Shown piece by piece: positions 51,207 through 61,792 of a stretch of DNA of 64,000 bases (the stretch's first letter is position 1; the number at the start of each line of letters is the position of its first letter). Below the pieces are notes generated by a model, which was given only the letters and a program-made list of their open reading frames with translations, ran no database searches and was not told where the DNA came from. The position numbers were made by a program, and so were the translations under genes. Origin of the DNA: Shinella sp. PSBB067 (lineage in GTDB: Bacteria > Pseudomonadota > Alphaproteobacteria > Rhizobiales > Rhizobiaceae). Where the stretch lies: contig NZ_CP069304.1 in assembly GCF_016839145.1 (NCBI RefSeq), positions 434,001 to 498,000 of the forward strand, written 5' to 3'.

Positions 51207-52265
51207 CTATTCGATGACGGTGACTTTCGAGCCGTTGAGGAATTTCGCCGGCTCGAAGCCGCGGGCAAGCGCCATCGGGACCATCAGGAGCTGGATGGGC
51301 AGGATTTCCAGCACGGGCAGGAGCCCTTCCGCGACGGCGGGCAGGAACAGGACCGGCCCGCTTCCGGCAAGCGCCGGCGCCGTTTCCTGCGGTGCGACGA
51401 CGAGGCAGCGGCCGCCGAAGCGGGCGATGTCCGCGACGGTCTTCAAGTTGAGATCGAGCGTTGCGCCGGGGTCGCCGAGGAAGAGCATGCTGCGGAACCC
51501 TTCGCGCACCATCTCCAGCGGGCCGTGGCGGAACTGGCCGCCGGAGAGCGCCTGCGTCGGTGCCTTGGCGGCCTCCGCCGTCACCAGGGCCGCCATCATG
51601 GCGCTGGCATAGCTTGCGCCCCGCCCGATGAAGGTCAGCGGCATGTCGTGGCCGAGGAAAGCCAGCGTTTCGTCCAGCTTCGCGGGAAGGGCGGCCAGGA
51701 GCGTCTCGACGGCGTCCGCGAGGGTGGCGATCTCCCCGTCAAGCGCATCGCCGTCACCGATGAGCAGTCGTTCGAGGATGTAGAGGGCGGCAAGGCCCGC
51801 GGTATAGGTCTTGGTCGAAACGGTCCGTTCCGGGCCGGCCTCGGTCGCAAGCGCCAGCGAAGCCCAGCGTGCCAGCGTGTTGTCGCGGGTGTTGGTGATC
51901 GCGATCCGAACGCTGGCGCCGGCATCCAGCTCGCTCATGCGGCGCAGCTCGACGCTCTCGCCCGATTGCGAGATGGCGACAACCATCGCGCCGGCCGTCA
52001 GCACCGCCGGCGCCTGCTGGATCAGTTCCGACGTGTCCCAGAGCGATACCGGCACCGGCAGAGCCTGGCTGAGCCGCAGCCAGGTGCCGTAAGCGGAAAA
52101 CAGCGAGCCTCCCATGCCCGTCAGGATGATGTGCCGCACCTCGCCCTTGTCGATAGCGGCGCGGATGCCCTGGACCTCGGCCATCAGGTCGGGCGTGACG
52201 AGCCGGCCGAGCTTGCGGATGGCTGCGGGCTGCTCGGCGATTTCATCGAGATAGGACTGGGACAC
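51207..52265 (-). CDS. Double SIS-domain protein, GlmS-isomerase/FrlB/AgaS-like (352 aa)
   Basis: Two SIS sugar-phosphate isomerase domains: the first near residues 30-170 with ILTGMGGSLFSAYG and VVAISQSGESVEL, the second about 200-340 with FIGRGASYASAMMAAL and HGPLEMVREG. There is no glutaminase domain, so it is not full GlmS. Relatives deaminate or deglycate aminosugar or fructosamine phosphates. The start is GTG at 52265, with GGAG five bases away; no ATG fits the frame. It is last in the operon after the ROK kinase. Confidence 0.85.
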   Translation of the reverse strand: MSQSYLDEIAEQPAAIRKLGRLVTPDLMAEVQGIRAAIDKGEVRHIILTGMGGSLFSAYGTWLRLSQALPVPVSLWDTSELIQQAPAVLTAGAMVVAISQSGESVELRRMSELDAGASVRIAITNTRDNTLARWASLALATEAGPERTVSTKTYTAGLAALYILERLLIGDGDALDGEIATLADAVETLLAALPAKLDETLAFLGHDMPLTFIGRGASYASAMMAALVTAEAAKAPTQALSGGQFRHGPLEMVREGFRSMLFLGDPGATLDLNLKTVADIARFGGRCLVVAPQETAPALAGSGPVLFLPAVAEGLLPVLEILPIQLLMVPMALARGFEPAKFLNGSKVTVIE

Positions 52266-52275
52266 GGAAACTCCA

Positions 52276-53244
52276 TCAAGGCTTGGGGGTGAGAAAGATC
52301 TGCGCTGCGGCGCCGATGATGCCGGCATCGTTGCCGAGCGAGGCGAGGGAAAAGCGCACCGGCGCGAGATAAAGGTCGAGGCCGGAGAGCCGGGCCTCCC
52401 GTTCGAGCGGCGCCAGCAGCAGGTCCCCGGCGGCGCTGAGGCCTCCGCCGAGCAGAATGACGTCGGGGGCGAATATCTGCGCCCAGGTCGCCGCGCCGCG
52501 GCCGAGCCACTTCCCGACATCGCAAAGCATCGCCCGGGCGGCGGCATCGCCCTCGAGCGCGGTTGCGACGACGTCCGAAGCATCCGCCTGCCGCCCGCAA
52601 CCGCGCGCCCTTGCGGCGAGCGGGCTGTCGGGAACCTCGGCGCAATAGCGCCGCGCGATGCCGTTCAGGGCGTCGCCCGAGGCGAGCGATTCCAGGCAGC
52701 CGACGCATCCCTGCCGGCAAGGCCGGCCATCGCTGCCGTGAATGATGAGCTGCCCGGCGTTGCCGAGGCCGCCGCCCGACGTGATGAAGGGCTTCCCGTC
52801 GACGGTCAGCGCGACGCCGATGCCGGTTCCTGCCGTAATCAGCAGCAGGCGCCTGGCGTTCCTGTCCTTGCCGAACATCGCTTCGGCGAGGCCGGCCGCG
52901 GTCCCGTCGTTTTCCAGCCGGGCCGGGAGGCCGAACAGTCCGCCGATGCGCTCGGCCAGCGGGAAATCGTCGAGTGCGGGGATGTTGCCGAGATCGCCGG
53001 AAAGATTGTCCGGATGAATGCGGCCCGGAAAGCCGATGCCGATGCCCAGGGTCTTTACCTGCGGTTGGGCAGCCATGATGTCGCGGATCGCTTCGCCGTA
53101 GCGCGCGACGATGGCGTCCGCCGCGTCTGCCGCGCCGATGACGATGCGCCGGCGCTCGACGATCCCGCCTTGGGCGGAGACGAGGCCGATCTTCGTGCTG
53201 CCGCCGCCGATGTCGATGCCGATTGCGAAATCCCGTTGTGACAC
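52276..53244 (-). CDS. ROK family sugar kinase (322 aa)
   Basis: ATP phosphate loop GIDIGGGSTKIG at the N-terminus, the ROK catalytic region GFPGRIHPDN, LENDGTAAGLAEAMFGK (Asn-Asp catalytic pair) and the zinc motif CRQGCVGCLES. There is no HTH, so it is a kinase rather than a repressor. It probably phosphorylates the sugar or aminosugar imported by the CUT1 system across the intergenic region, giving the substrate for the SIS protein. Confidence 0.88.
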   Translation of the reverse strand: MSQRDFAIGIDIGGGSTKIGLVSAQGGIVERRRIVIGAADAADAIVARYGEAIRDIMAAQPQVKTLGIGIGFPGRIHPDNLSGDLGNIPALDDFPLAERIGGLFGLPARLENDGTAAGLAEAMFGKDRNARRLLLITAGTGIGVALTVDGKPFITSGGGLGNAGQLIIHGSDGRPCRQGCVGCLESLASGDALNGIARRYCAEVPDSPLAARARGCGRQADASDVVATALEGDAAARAMLCDVGKWLGRGAATWAQIFAPDVILLGGGLSAAGDLLLAPLEREARLSGLDLYLAPVRFSLASLGNDAGIIGAAAQIFLTPKP

Positions 53245-53255
53245 GCTGGCGGCTC

Positions 53256-54014
53256 CTAGAGGCGGTAGCGGTTGACGTTGAGCATGAAGCCGCCGCCCTT
53301 GTAGACGGACTTCACATATTCGACGGCCTGGTCGGTGTCGGTGACGGTGACACGCCAGACGGTGAGCACCGGCGCGCCGGGTTCGACCCTCAGGTGACCG
53401 GCCTCCTCGGCGGTAGCGGCGGTCGGTTCGAACAGCGCGTCCGTCCAGGTGGGCACGATGCCCCAGGTCGCCGCCATCTCGGCATAGAGCGAGGCGCCCT
53501 CGAAGGTCGCCCGCGTCGCCGAGGGGTAGAGGGCGGCGGGAAGATAGGCATCCTCCAGCGCCACCGGATCGCCGTCGATGCTGCGCACCCGGCGCAGGAA
53601 GAGGAAATCCGGGCCGCTTTCGCCCCCGGTCTGCAGATGCTTGCGGAAGCCGGGCGACAGGGCCTGCCCTTCCTCGTAGGCGACGATGAGCGAGCCGGGT
53701 TCCGCCCCCAGCTTGCGCACCTCCGTCGTGAAGCTGTGGAAGCCGGAGACGCCTTTCATGCGCGCGGCGGTGCTGAAATAGCCGCGCCCGTGCTCGCTGT
53801 AGATGACGCCGCGCGTCTCGAGCTGCTTGAGCGCCTGCCGGATCGTGACGCGGGAGACGCCGAACTCCCGCGACAGCTCGCCTTCCGAGGGCAGGGCGAA
53901 ATGCGCGCCGTTGCGCGCCTTCACCTCGCCATCGAGGATTTCAGCCACCTGTGCGTACATGGGCACCGTGCCGTTCTTGCGGATCGGTTTCTTGTTGAGC
54001 CTGATCTCGGTCAT
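53256..54014 (-). CDS. GntR family transcriptional regulator, HutC/UTRA type (252 aa)
   Basis: Winged HTH at residues ~18-85 (MYAQVAEILDGEV, LPSEGELSREFGVSRVTIRQALKQLETRG) and a C-terminal UTRA ligand domain ending AVEYVKSVYKGGGFMLNVNRY. Operators with the pattern ACATGT-N4-ACAAGT lie just upstream of it and in the divergent promoter region at 55826, so it probably controls both halves of the locus. Confidence 0.9.
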   Translation of the reverse strand: MTEIRLNKKPIRKNGTVPMYAQVAEILDGEVKARNGAHFALPSEGELSREFGVSRVTIRQALKQLETRGVIYSEHGRGYFSTAARMKGVSGFHSFTTEVRKLGAEPGSLIVAYEEGQALSPGFRKHLQTGGESGPDFLFLRRVRSIDGDPVALEDAYLPAALYPSATRATFEGASLYAEMAATWGIVPTWTDALFEPTAATAEEAGHLRVEPGAPVLTVWRVTVTDTDQAVEYVKSVYKGGGFMLNVNRYRL

Positions 54015-54055
54015 CGGTCTTCCTTTCTACCGGGGCGATCGCGCCATAGTCTCTA

Positions 54056-54071
54056 ACATGTCGAGACAAGT
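54056..54071. promoter_or_regulatory. Candidate GntR operator upstream of gntR
   Basis: ACATGT (54056-54061), 4 bases, ACAAGT (54066-54071). It matches the site at 55826-55841, and about 21 of 27 bases agree over the wider region (from TAACATGT to GGCAAG/GTCAAG). Half-sites of the form CTTGT/ACAAG are usual for HutC-type regulators. Confidence 0.6.
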
Positions 54072-54106
54072 CGGCAAGGTCGCGACCCGGAACCCGTCCT
54101 GCGCCG

Positions 54107-55705
54107 TCACGTTCCCGTCATGGCGGCGGCGATCTTCTCCGCGGCCATGATGATCGGGGCGTTGATGTTGGCGGAGGGCACGCGCGGCAGGATGGAGCCG
54201 TCGACGATGCGAAGCTTCTCCAGGGTGTGCACGCGGCCGGTGGAATCGGTGACGGCATGGTCGTCCGCGCCCATGCGGCAGGTGCTCGTCGGATGGTGCT
54301 CGGTGTTGGCGACGGTGCGCAGCCAGGCCTCGATCTCGGCGTCCGGGGCCTTGATGTCGGGCGTATCGACAGACCGGCCGCGATAGCGGCTCCAGGCCGG
54401 CTGATACGCCATTTCCAGCGTCTTGCGGATGCCGTCCACCATTTCCAGCGTGTCGCGCCGGTCGGTGAGATAGTTGAAGCGGATGGACGGCTTTGCGGCG
54501 GGGTCGGCGGACTTGAGCGCGATCCGGCCGCGGCTGTAGGGCCGCATCTGGCTGACGAAATACTGGAAGCCGTCGGAGATGGTCACCTTGCCGGACTGGA
54601 AATCGGCGAGGAACGGCAGGAATTCGTGCTGCATGTTGAAATAGGGCACGCTCTCGCCGCTCTTGAAGAAGGCGCCGACCTCGAAGAAGTTCGTGGCGCC
54701 GAGGCCGCGCTTGAACAGCATCCATTCGATGCCGAGCTTCAGGCGGCCGGCCATGTTGAGCTGCCGGCGGATGGAGACGCCGCCCGGCGAGGTGAAGCGC
54801 AGCGGGGCGACCACGTGGTCCTGCAGGTCGGCGCCGACGCCGGGCAGGTGGACGGCGCTGGCTATGCCGTGTTCGTTCAGCGCCGCGCGGTCGCCGATGC
54901 CCGAGAGCATCAGAAGGTGGGGCGAGCCGACGGTGCCGGCCGACAGGATGGTTTCACGGGCGGCGCGGATCGTCCTGCGCTCGTCGCGCTGCGAGAGCGT
55001 CACGCCGGCTGCGGCGCGACCCTCCAGAAGGATCTTCTCGACGAGGCAGCCGGTCATGACCGTGAGGTTGGGACGATGCCTCGCCAGCGTCAGGTAGGCC
55101 AGGCTGGTGCTGCAACGCACGCCGTCGCGGATGGTCGCCTGGGTGATATGCACGCCGTCCTGCGCGCCGCTGTTGTAGTCGCCGGCATCGCGCAGGCCGA
55201 ATTCCCGGCCGGCGGCGAGGAAGGTGCGGTAGAGCGGATGGTCGGCCTTGCTGCGCACGACATCGACGGGGCCCGCGCCGCCGCGCATCGGGTCGCGGCC
55301 GCCTTCGAAATTTTCCAGCTTCTTGAAGAAGGGCAGGCAATCCTCGAAATCCCAGCCCTCGACGCCGAGGTCGCGCCAGCCGTCGTAGTCCTGTCTTGCG
55401 CCGCGCACGAAAACCATGCCGTTGATCGACGAACTGCCGCCAAGGCCGCGGCCGCGCGCCTGGCCGATGCTGCGGCCATGCAGTTCCGGTTCCGGCTCGC
55501 TTTCGAACTTCCAGTTGTAGCGGTCGCTTTCGATGGGGAAGGTGAGGGCCGCCGGCATGCGGATGAAGATGCTGCGGTCGCTCGGCCCTGCCTCGACGAG
55601 GCAGACGGAAACGGCCGGATCCGCGCTCAGCCGGTTGGCCAGCACGCAGCCCGCCGAGCCGGCGCCGACGATGACATAGTCGAATTCCTGGTGCGTGATG
55701 GGCAT
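54107..55705 (-). CDS. GMC-family FAD oxidoreductase, choline-dehydrogenase-like (532 aa)
   Basis: N-terminal dinucleotide fold FDYVIVGAGSAGCVLANRLS, GMC signature 1 in GRGLGGSSSINGMVFVRG, and a C-terminal block EHHPTSTCRMG with the conserved His, then LRIVDGSILPRVPSANINAPIIM. Family members oxidise alcohols, including sugar alcohols and choline. The operon context suggests a sugar-derived alcohol. It is divergent from the CUT1 importer and first in the operon with gntR, ROK kinase and SIS protein. Confidence 0.88.
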   Translation of the reverse strand: MPITHQEFDYVIVGAGSAGCVLANRLSADPAVSVCLVEAGPSDRSIFIRMPAALTFPIESDRYNWKFESEPEPELHGRSIGQARGRGLGGSSSINGMVFVRGARQDYDGWRDLGVEGWDFEDCLPFFKKLENFEGGRDPMRGGAGPVDVVRSKADHPLYRTFLAAGREFGLRDAGDYNSGAQDGVHITQATIRDGVRCSTSLAYLTLARHRPNLTVMTGCLVEKILLEGRAAAGVTLSQRDERRTIRAARETILSAGTVGSPHLLMLSGIGDRAALNEHGIASAVHLPGVGADLQDHVVAPLRFTSPGGVSIRRQLNMAGRLKLGIEWMLFKRGLGATNFFEVGAFFKSGESVPYFNMQHEFLPFLADFQSGKVTISDGFQYFVSQMRPYSRGRIALKSADPAAKPSIRFNYLTDRRDTLEMVDGIRKTLEMAYQPAWSRYRGRSVDTPDIKAPDAEIEAWLRTVANTEHHPTSTCRMGADDHAVTDSTGRVHTLEKLRIVDGSILPRVPSANINAPIIMAAEKIAAAMTGT

Positions 55706-55825
55706 GCCTGTCTCCGAGCGGCGTGAGCCGGTTTGCAGTCCGTCCCGCCCGGTTCTGCCCCTTCGTTTCGAGGGGTGTCCGGGAGGGGCTGGACAGCGAT
55801 CCGGGCGTGTGTTAGCTACTGTTTA

Positions 55826-55841
55826 ACATGTAGTAACAAGT
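55826..55841. promoter_or_regulatory. Candidate GntR operator in the divergent promoter of the sugar locus
   Basis: ACATGT (55826-55831), 4 bases, ACAAGT (55836-55841), the same pattern as before gntR. A further imperfect inverted repeat, GTTAGCTAC with GTAGTAAC (55811-55837), overlaps it. It lies 53 bases before the binding-protein ATG and about 120 from the oxidoreductase start. Confidence 0.6.
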
Positions 55842-55893
55842 TGTCAAGCGGTCAACTTAGATACATGTCATCGAAGCAAACGGGAGCAGAACC

Positions 55894-57228
55894 ATGAAAC
55901 GAAGGGGATTCATCACCTTAGCGGCGGCGGCGCTCGCAGCCTCCGCCCTGTCGACGAGTGCATTCGCCATCGACTGGAAACAGCAGTCCGGGCAGGAAAT
56001 CACCGTGCTGCTCAGCGAGCATCCGTGGACGGCCGAGCTGCGCAAGCATGTCGGGGAGTTCGAGGCGGAGACCGGCATCAAGGTCAAGATCGATGCCTTC
56101 GCGGAAGACCTCTATTCGGACCGCATGAACCTCGCCGTCCGTTCGGCCAATTCCGTCGCCGACGTCTACATGATCCAGATGGACTCGGCGCTCTATACGC
56201 AGTGGGAAGCCGGCGTCGTCGAGCCGCTGACGCCCTATCTCGACGATGCCGCCAGGACGGATGCCGACTATGACCTCGCCGACTATCCGGAAGGCTTCCG
56301 CGCCGGCGCGTCCTTCCCCGTCGGCCAGCCCGCCCCGCAGCTCTACGCCATCCCGATCTCCTTCGAGGCCTACACGCTCTTCTACAACAAGGAGCTCGTC
56401 GAAAAGTATCTCGGCGGCAAGGTGCCGGCGACGATGGACGAGCTGATCGCGGCGGCCAACGAGATCAGCGCCAAGGGCGAGGGCAAGGTCTTCGGCGCCT
56501 CGATGCGCGGCAAGCGCTCCGCCGAGCTGGTCGATACGATGACGGGCATCGTGCTCGACGCCTGGGGCAGCGAGCCGGCGGCGCTTCCCTACAACATCTG
56601 GTTCGACGGCGACTGGTCGAAGCCGCGCTTCGACGATCCGCGCATCGCCAGGGGCCTTTCCTATTATGCCGGCCTGCTGAAGGCGGGTCCGCCGAGCGCG
56701 CTGTCCTACGGCTGGGAGGATGCGAGCCGCTTCTTCTCGCAGGGCAACGCCGCCTTCTTCGTCGACGCCTCGGTCTTCGGTCCGGGCTTCGAGGATGCGA
56801 AGACCTCGGCGATCGCCGGCAAGGTGGGCTATGCGCCGCTGCCGGCCTCCACGGGCGACATCGGCTATAGCGGCCACTGGTCCTGGGGCATTTCGATCGC
56901 GAAGAACTCGCCGCAGAAGGATGCCGCCTGGCTCTTCGTGCAATGGGCGACGAACAGGAAGATGACGGCGGTGCTGGGCGTGGCAACGGGCGGCGCGCCG
57001 CGCGATTCGGCCTGGGCCGATGCCGACTACGTCAAGGCGCTCGATGCCGGATACGTCGCCGCGGTGAAGACCCAGATGCAGCACACCCGCCCGACCTCGG
57101 TCTTCCGCCAGGGCTGGAACGACGTCGTGCTCATGATCGTCGATGCCATCCACCAGATCTACCAGGGCACCTCGCCCGAGGACGCGGTGGCCGAACTCCA
57201 GGCCAACGTCCGGGACACGCTCGAATAG
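55894..57228 (+). CDS. CUT1-type sugar ABC substrate-binding protein (444 aa)
   Basis: Extracellular solute-binding protein family 1 with signal peptide (residues ~1-26, STSAFAID). Typical blocks are FEAETGIKVKIDAFAED, ADVYMIQMDSALYTQW, YAIPISFEAYTLFYNKELVEK and FSQGNAAFFVDASVFGPGFED. It binds a sugar or sugar-like compound in the periplasm. A terminator-like hairpin follows it and should keep its expression above that of the permeases. Confidence 0.9.
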   Translation: MKRRGFITLAAAALAASALSTSAFAIDWKQQSGQEITVLLSEHPWTAELRKHVGEFEAETGIKVKIDAFAEDLYSDRMNLAVRSANSVADVYMIQMDSALYTQWEAGVVEPLTPYLDDAARTDADYDLADYPEGFRAGASFPVGQPAPQLYAIPISFEAYTLFYNKELVEKYLGGKVPATMDELIAAANEISAKGEGKVFGASMRGKRSAELVDTMTGIVLDAWGSEPAALPYNIWFDGDWSKPRFDDPRIARGLSYYAGLLKAGPPSALSYGWEDASRFFSQGNAAFFVDASVFGPGFEDAKTSAIAGKVGYAPLPASTGDIGYSGHWSWGISIAKNSPQKDAAWLFVQWATNRKMTAVLGVATGGAPRDSAWADADYVKALDAGYVAAVKTQMQHTRPTSVFRQGWNDVVLMIVDAIHQIYQGTSPEDAVAELQANVRDTLE

Positions 57229-57240
57229 GCTCCTTCCCTG

Positions 57241-57268
57241 CGGGGCCGGCACGCCCGGCCCCGTTTTT
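57241..57268 (+). terminator. Intrinsic terminator/attenuator after the sugar-binding-protein gene
   Basis: CGGGGCCGG (57241-57249), loop CACGC, CCGGCCCCG (57255-57263), then TTTTT (57264-57268). A textbook intrinsic terminator, placed inside the operon 12 bases after the binding-protein stop. Partial read-through is expected since the permeases have no evident own promoter. Confidence 0.8.
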
Positions 57269-57292
57269 CTCCATAGCAGGATCGTATCGACC

Positions 57293-58156
57293 ATGCGCCG
57301 AGACAAACATATCCGCTGGCTGATTGCGCCGGCCCTCGTGCTTCTGGCCGCCGGAACGCTCTATCCGGTCATCTATGCCGGCTATCTCTCGCTTCTCCAG
57401 TGGAACTGGGGGTCCGAGGCCAAGTTCGTCGGACTGCGGAATTTCGTGCGCATCCTGTCGGGCAGCGGTTTCCCGAAGGCGCTGTTCAACACCTTCTATT
57501 TCGCCGTCTGCGCCGTGGTCATCGAGACGCTGCTCGGGCTTGGCCTCGCGCTCGCCATCAATCGCATCCGCACCGGCGCGGGCCTGATCCGCACGCTGAT
57601 GATCCTGCCGCTCATGGTTTCCGGCATCGCCGTCTCGCTGATCTGGAAGGTCATGCTCGATCCGACGCTCGGCATCGTCAACTACCTGCTGTCGCTCGTC
57701 GGCATAGCCGGCCCCGCCTGGCTCGGCACGGTGCCGACGGCCATGCCCTCGATCATAATGATCGATACCTGGTGGCAGACGGCCTTCACCTTCATCATCC
57801 TGTCGTCGGCGCTGAAGAGCCTGCCGGCCGAGCCCTTCGAGGCCGCACGGCTGGAGGGCGCGACGCCGTTCCAGACCTTCCGCCACGTCACCTTGCCGAT
57901 GCTGAAGCCGGTGCTGATCACCGTCATCATCTTCCGCACCATCGACACGCTGAAAGTCTTCGACATCATTTTCGGCACGACCGGCGGCGGACCGCTGAGG
58001 GCCACCGAAAGCGTGCAGACGCTCGCCTACCAGACGGCGTTCAAGTCCTACAAGTTCGGCGAGTCCGCGGCCATCGCCGTCGTCTTCTCGCTGATCATCC
58101 TGGCGCTCTGCATCCTCTACCTGGTGATCGACACCGACGATGGAGAAAAGGCATGA
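57293..58156 (+). CDS. Sugar ABC transporter permease, MalF-like (287 aa)
   Basis: CUT1 permease with six helices and the EAA loop EAARLEGATPFQTFRHVTLPML. The N-terminus WLIAPALVLLAAGTLYPVIYAGYLSLLQWN is the usual first helix. The ATG at 57293 is 30 bases after the terminator stem. The stop overlaps the next permease start. Confidence 0.91.
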   Translation: MRRDKHIRWLIAPALVLLAAGTLYPVIYAGYLSLLQWNWGSEAKFVGLRNFVRILSGSGFPKALFNTFYFAVCAVVIETLLGLGLALAINRIRTGAGLIRTLMILPLMVSGIAVSLIWKVMLDPTLGIVNYLLSLVGIAGPAWLGTVPTAMPSIIMIDTWWQTAFTFIILSSALKSLPAEPFEAARLEGATPFQTFRHVTLPMLKPVLITVIIFRTIDTLKVFDIIFGTTGGGPLRATESVQTLAYQTAFKSYKFGESAAIAVVFSLIILALCILYLVIDTDDGEKA

Positions 58157-58980
58157 CCCCCTCCGCTTCCGCCCGCCGCGCGCTCTGGCCCTATGCGGTC
58201 GCCGTCCTTGCCGTCGCCGTGTCGCTGTTTCCGATCTTCTGGATCCTGACCATCGCGTTGAAGACCCGGTTCGATGCCTTCGCCATGCCGCCGGTCTGGT
58301 TCTTCTCGCCGGTCTGGGAGAATTTCGGCAGGGCCTGGTCCTCGACGGGCTTTTCCGGCGCCTTCCTCAACAGCCTGATCGTCTGCGCCATCGGCAACGT
58401 GCTGGCGCTCGCCGCCGGCATTCCCGCCGCCTATTACCTCAATCGCAGGAACGTGCCGGGACGGCGCACGATCCTCATCTGGCTGCTGATTTCCTACATG
58501 CTGCCGGAATTCCTGTTCATCGTGCCGATGTACGTGCTCTTCCAGTCGATCGGTCTCTACGACACGGTGATCGGGCTTGCGCTGATCTACCAGGTCTTCA
58601 CGCTGCCCTTCACGATCTGGCTGCTGCGCGCCTTCTTCGCCGATATTCCCGAAGCGCTTGCCGAGGCGGCGCGGCTGGAGGGCGCGGGCACGCTGCGCAT
58701 CGTCTGGACGATCTACGTGCCGATCGCCGCGCCCGGCATCGCCGCCACGGTCATCCTCAACGCCATCAAGATGTGGAACGAATTGACCATCGCGCTCGCG
58801 CTCACCTTCGAGAAGGCGCAGACCGTGACGCTCGCTGTCGCCGGTTTCCGCGGCTACGCCTCCATCGACTGGGGCGCGATGTCGGCCGCCTCCATCATCA
58901 TCATCCTGCCCATGGCGCTGTTCGCCATCCTGGCGCAGCGGCGCATCGTCCAGGGCCTCAGCCTCGGCGCGGTCAAGTAA
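58153..58980 (+). CDS. Sugar ABC transporter permease, MalG-like (275 aa)
   Basis: Second CUT1 permease with six helices. FPIFWILTIALKTRFDAFAMPP is the typical first segment and LAEAARLEGAGTLRIVWTIYVPIAAPG the EAA loop. The start overlaps the upstream stop as ATGA. Confidence 0.91.
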   Translation: MTPSASARRALWPYAVAVLAVAVSLFPIFWILTIALKTRFDAFAMPPVWFFSPVWENFGRAWSSTGFSGAFLNSLIVCAIGNVLALAAGIPAAYYLNRRNVPGRRTILIWLLISYMLPEFLFIVPMYVLFQSIGLYDTVIGLALIYQVFTLPFTIWLLRAFFADIPEALAEAARLEGAGTLRIVWTIYVPIAAPGIAATVILNAIKMWNELTIALALTFEKAQTVTLAVAGFRGYASIDWGAMSAASIIIILPMALFAILAQRRIVQGLSLGAVK

Positions 58981-59006
58981 GCCCCCGATCAACCAAGGAA
59001 AAAGCC

Positions 59007-60083
<1,077 letters not shown>

Positions 60084-60141
60084 AAAGGCGAGGCGGCTCC
60101 GGCATGGCCGGCCCCGGCGCCGTCGCGGGCGGTTCGATGCA

Positions 60142-61764
60142 TCACCAGTCAGCGCCCGGGATCGCCTGCACGAGCTGGCGCGAATAGGCCTCCTGCGGAT
60201 TGCGGAAGATCTGCATCGGCGTGCCGGCCTCCACCACCTTGCCGCGGCTCATCACGATCACCTGGTCGCAGATCTGGCTGGCGACGCGCAGGTCGTGGGT
60301 GATGAAGATCATGGCGAGGTGCTTTTCGGCCTGCACTTCGGCGAGAAGCTGGAGGATCTGCGCCTGGATCGACACGTCGAGCGCCGAGACCGCCTCGTCG
60401 GCGACGATGATCTCCGGGTCGAACATCAGGGCCCGCGCGATGCCGACGCGCTGGCGCTGGCCGCCGGAGAATTCGTGCGGATAGCGCTCATAGGCCGCCG
60501 CCCCGAGGCCGACGCGCTCCAGGAGGCCGAGCGCCCGGCGATGGGCCTCCTCCCGGCCGAGCCCGTGGGCGACGGGGCCGACCGTCAGCGACGTGCCGAC
60601 GGTGAGGCGCGGGTTGAGCGAGGCGAACGGGTCCTGGAAGATCATCTGGATGCGGGGGCGGAAGGGGCGGAAAGCCGCCTCGTCCATCGGGCGGATGTCG
60701 CGGCCGCCGAGCAGGATCTCGCCGGCATCGGCCTCGACGAGCTTCATCAGGACCTTGCCCATCGAGGACTTGCCCGAGCCGCTTTCGCCCACCACGCCCA
60801 GCGTTTCGCCGCGGCGCAGCGTGAAGGAAATGTCGTCGACGGCCGGCACGACCCGCTGCTTGCCGAACAGGCCGAAGGGGCTGCGGTAGGTCTTCCTGAG
60901 GCCGCGCACCTCCAGCACGGTCTCGCTGTCCCGGGCGGGCCCGCTCTCCGCCTCGCGCAGGCGCGGCACGGCGGCGATCAGCCGGCGGGTATAGGGATGC
61001 TGCGGATTGCGCAGCACCTGGTCGGCGGTGCCCTCCTCGACGACCCGGCCCTTTTCCATCACCACCACCCGGTCCGCGATGTCGGCGACCACGCCGAAAT
61101 CGTGGGTGATGAACATGACGCTGGTGTTCTTCTTCGCCTGGAGCTGGCGGATCAGTTCGAGGATCTGCGCCTGGATGGTCACGTCGAGGGCCGTCGTCGG
61201 CTCGTCGGCGATCAGCACGTCGGGATCGAGCGCCAGCGCGATGGCGATCATCACGCGCTGGCGCTGGCCGCCGGAAAGGCGGAAGGGATATTGCCTGCGC
61301 ATGACCGGCGGATCGGGAAGCCCGACCTCGGTGAGGAGTTCCAGCACGCGGCGCTGGCGCTCGGCCCGGCTGGTGACGCCGTGGGCGGCAAGCACCTCGT
61401 CGATCTGCTGCCCGATGGTCATCAGCGGATTGAGCGCGGAGAGCGGATCCTGGAAGATCATCGAGATCGCCTTGCCGCGCATCTGCCGCCGCTCGGCCTC
61501 CGGCAGGGCGAGCAGGTCGCGGCCCTTGTAGAGGATTTCGCCGCCCGTCGCCTTCATGGCGGGCGGCAGCAGGCCCATGATCGTGCTGGCGGTCACCGAC
61601 TTGCCGGAGCCGCTTTCGCCGACGATGCACAGGATCTCGCCCCGCCGCAGGTCGAGCGACACGTCCTTCACCGCATGACTGCGTTCCATGTTCCTCGGCA
61701 GGCTCACATCGAGCGAGCGGACTGCAAGAACCGTTCCGGCCGGAGTGCGGTGAAGGTCAGTCAT
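60142..61764 (-). CDS. Dipeptide/oligopeptide-type ABC ATPase, two fused domains (540 aa)
   Basis: Two complete nucleotide-binding domains in tandem (DppD+DppF fusion, as in GsiA/YejF). Each has Walker A GESGSGKS, signature LSGGQRQRVMIA / FSGGQRQRVGIA, and Walker B VLIADEPTTALD / IIVADEAVSALD. Note Ala for the usual Pro in the second DEA. The C-terminal oligopeptide motif of the first half, NPQHPYTRRLIAAVP, is present. It is the last gene of a minus-strand operon with the DppC-like permease, oxidase and cupin. Confidence 0.91.
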   Translation of the reverse strand: MTDLHRTPAGTVLAVRSLDVSLPRNMERSHAVKDVSLDLRRGEILCIVGESGSGKSVTASTIMGLLPPAMKATGGEILYKGRDLLALPEAERRQMRGKAISMIFQDPLSALNPLMTIGQQIDEVLAAHGVTSRAERQRRVLELLTEVGLPDPPVMRRQYPFRLSGGQRQRVMIAIALALDPDVLIADEPTTALDVTIQAQILELIRQLQAKKNTSVMFITHDFGVVADIADRVVVMEKGRVVEEGTADQVLRNPQHPYTRRLIAAVPRLREAESGPARDSETVLEVRGLRKTYRSPFGLFGKQRVVPAVDDISFTLRRGETLGVVGESGSGKSSMGKVLMKLVEADAGEILLGGRDIRPMDEAAFRPFRPRIQMIFQDPFASLNPRLTVGTSLTVGPVAHGLGREEAHRRALGLLERVGLGAAAYERYPHEFSGGQRQRVGIARALMFDPEIIVADEAVSALDVSIQAQILQLLAEVQAEKHLAMIFITHDLRVASQICDQVIVMSRGKVVEAGTPMQIFRNPQEAYSRQLVQAIPGADW

Positions 61765-61792
61765 GGTGTCTCCTGTCGCTTGCGCAGGTGGT

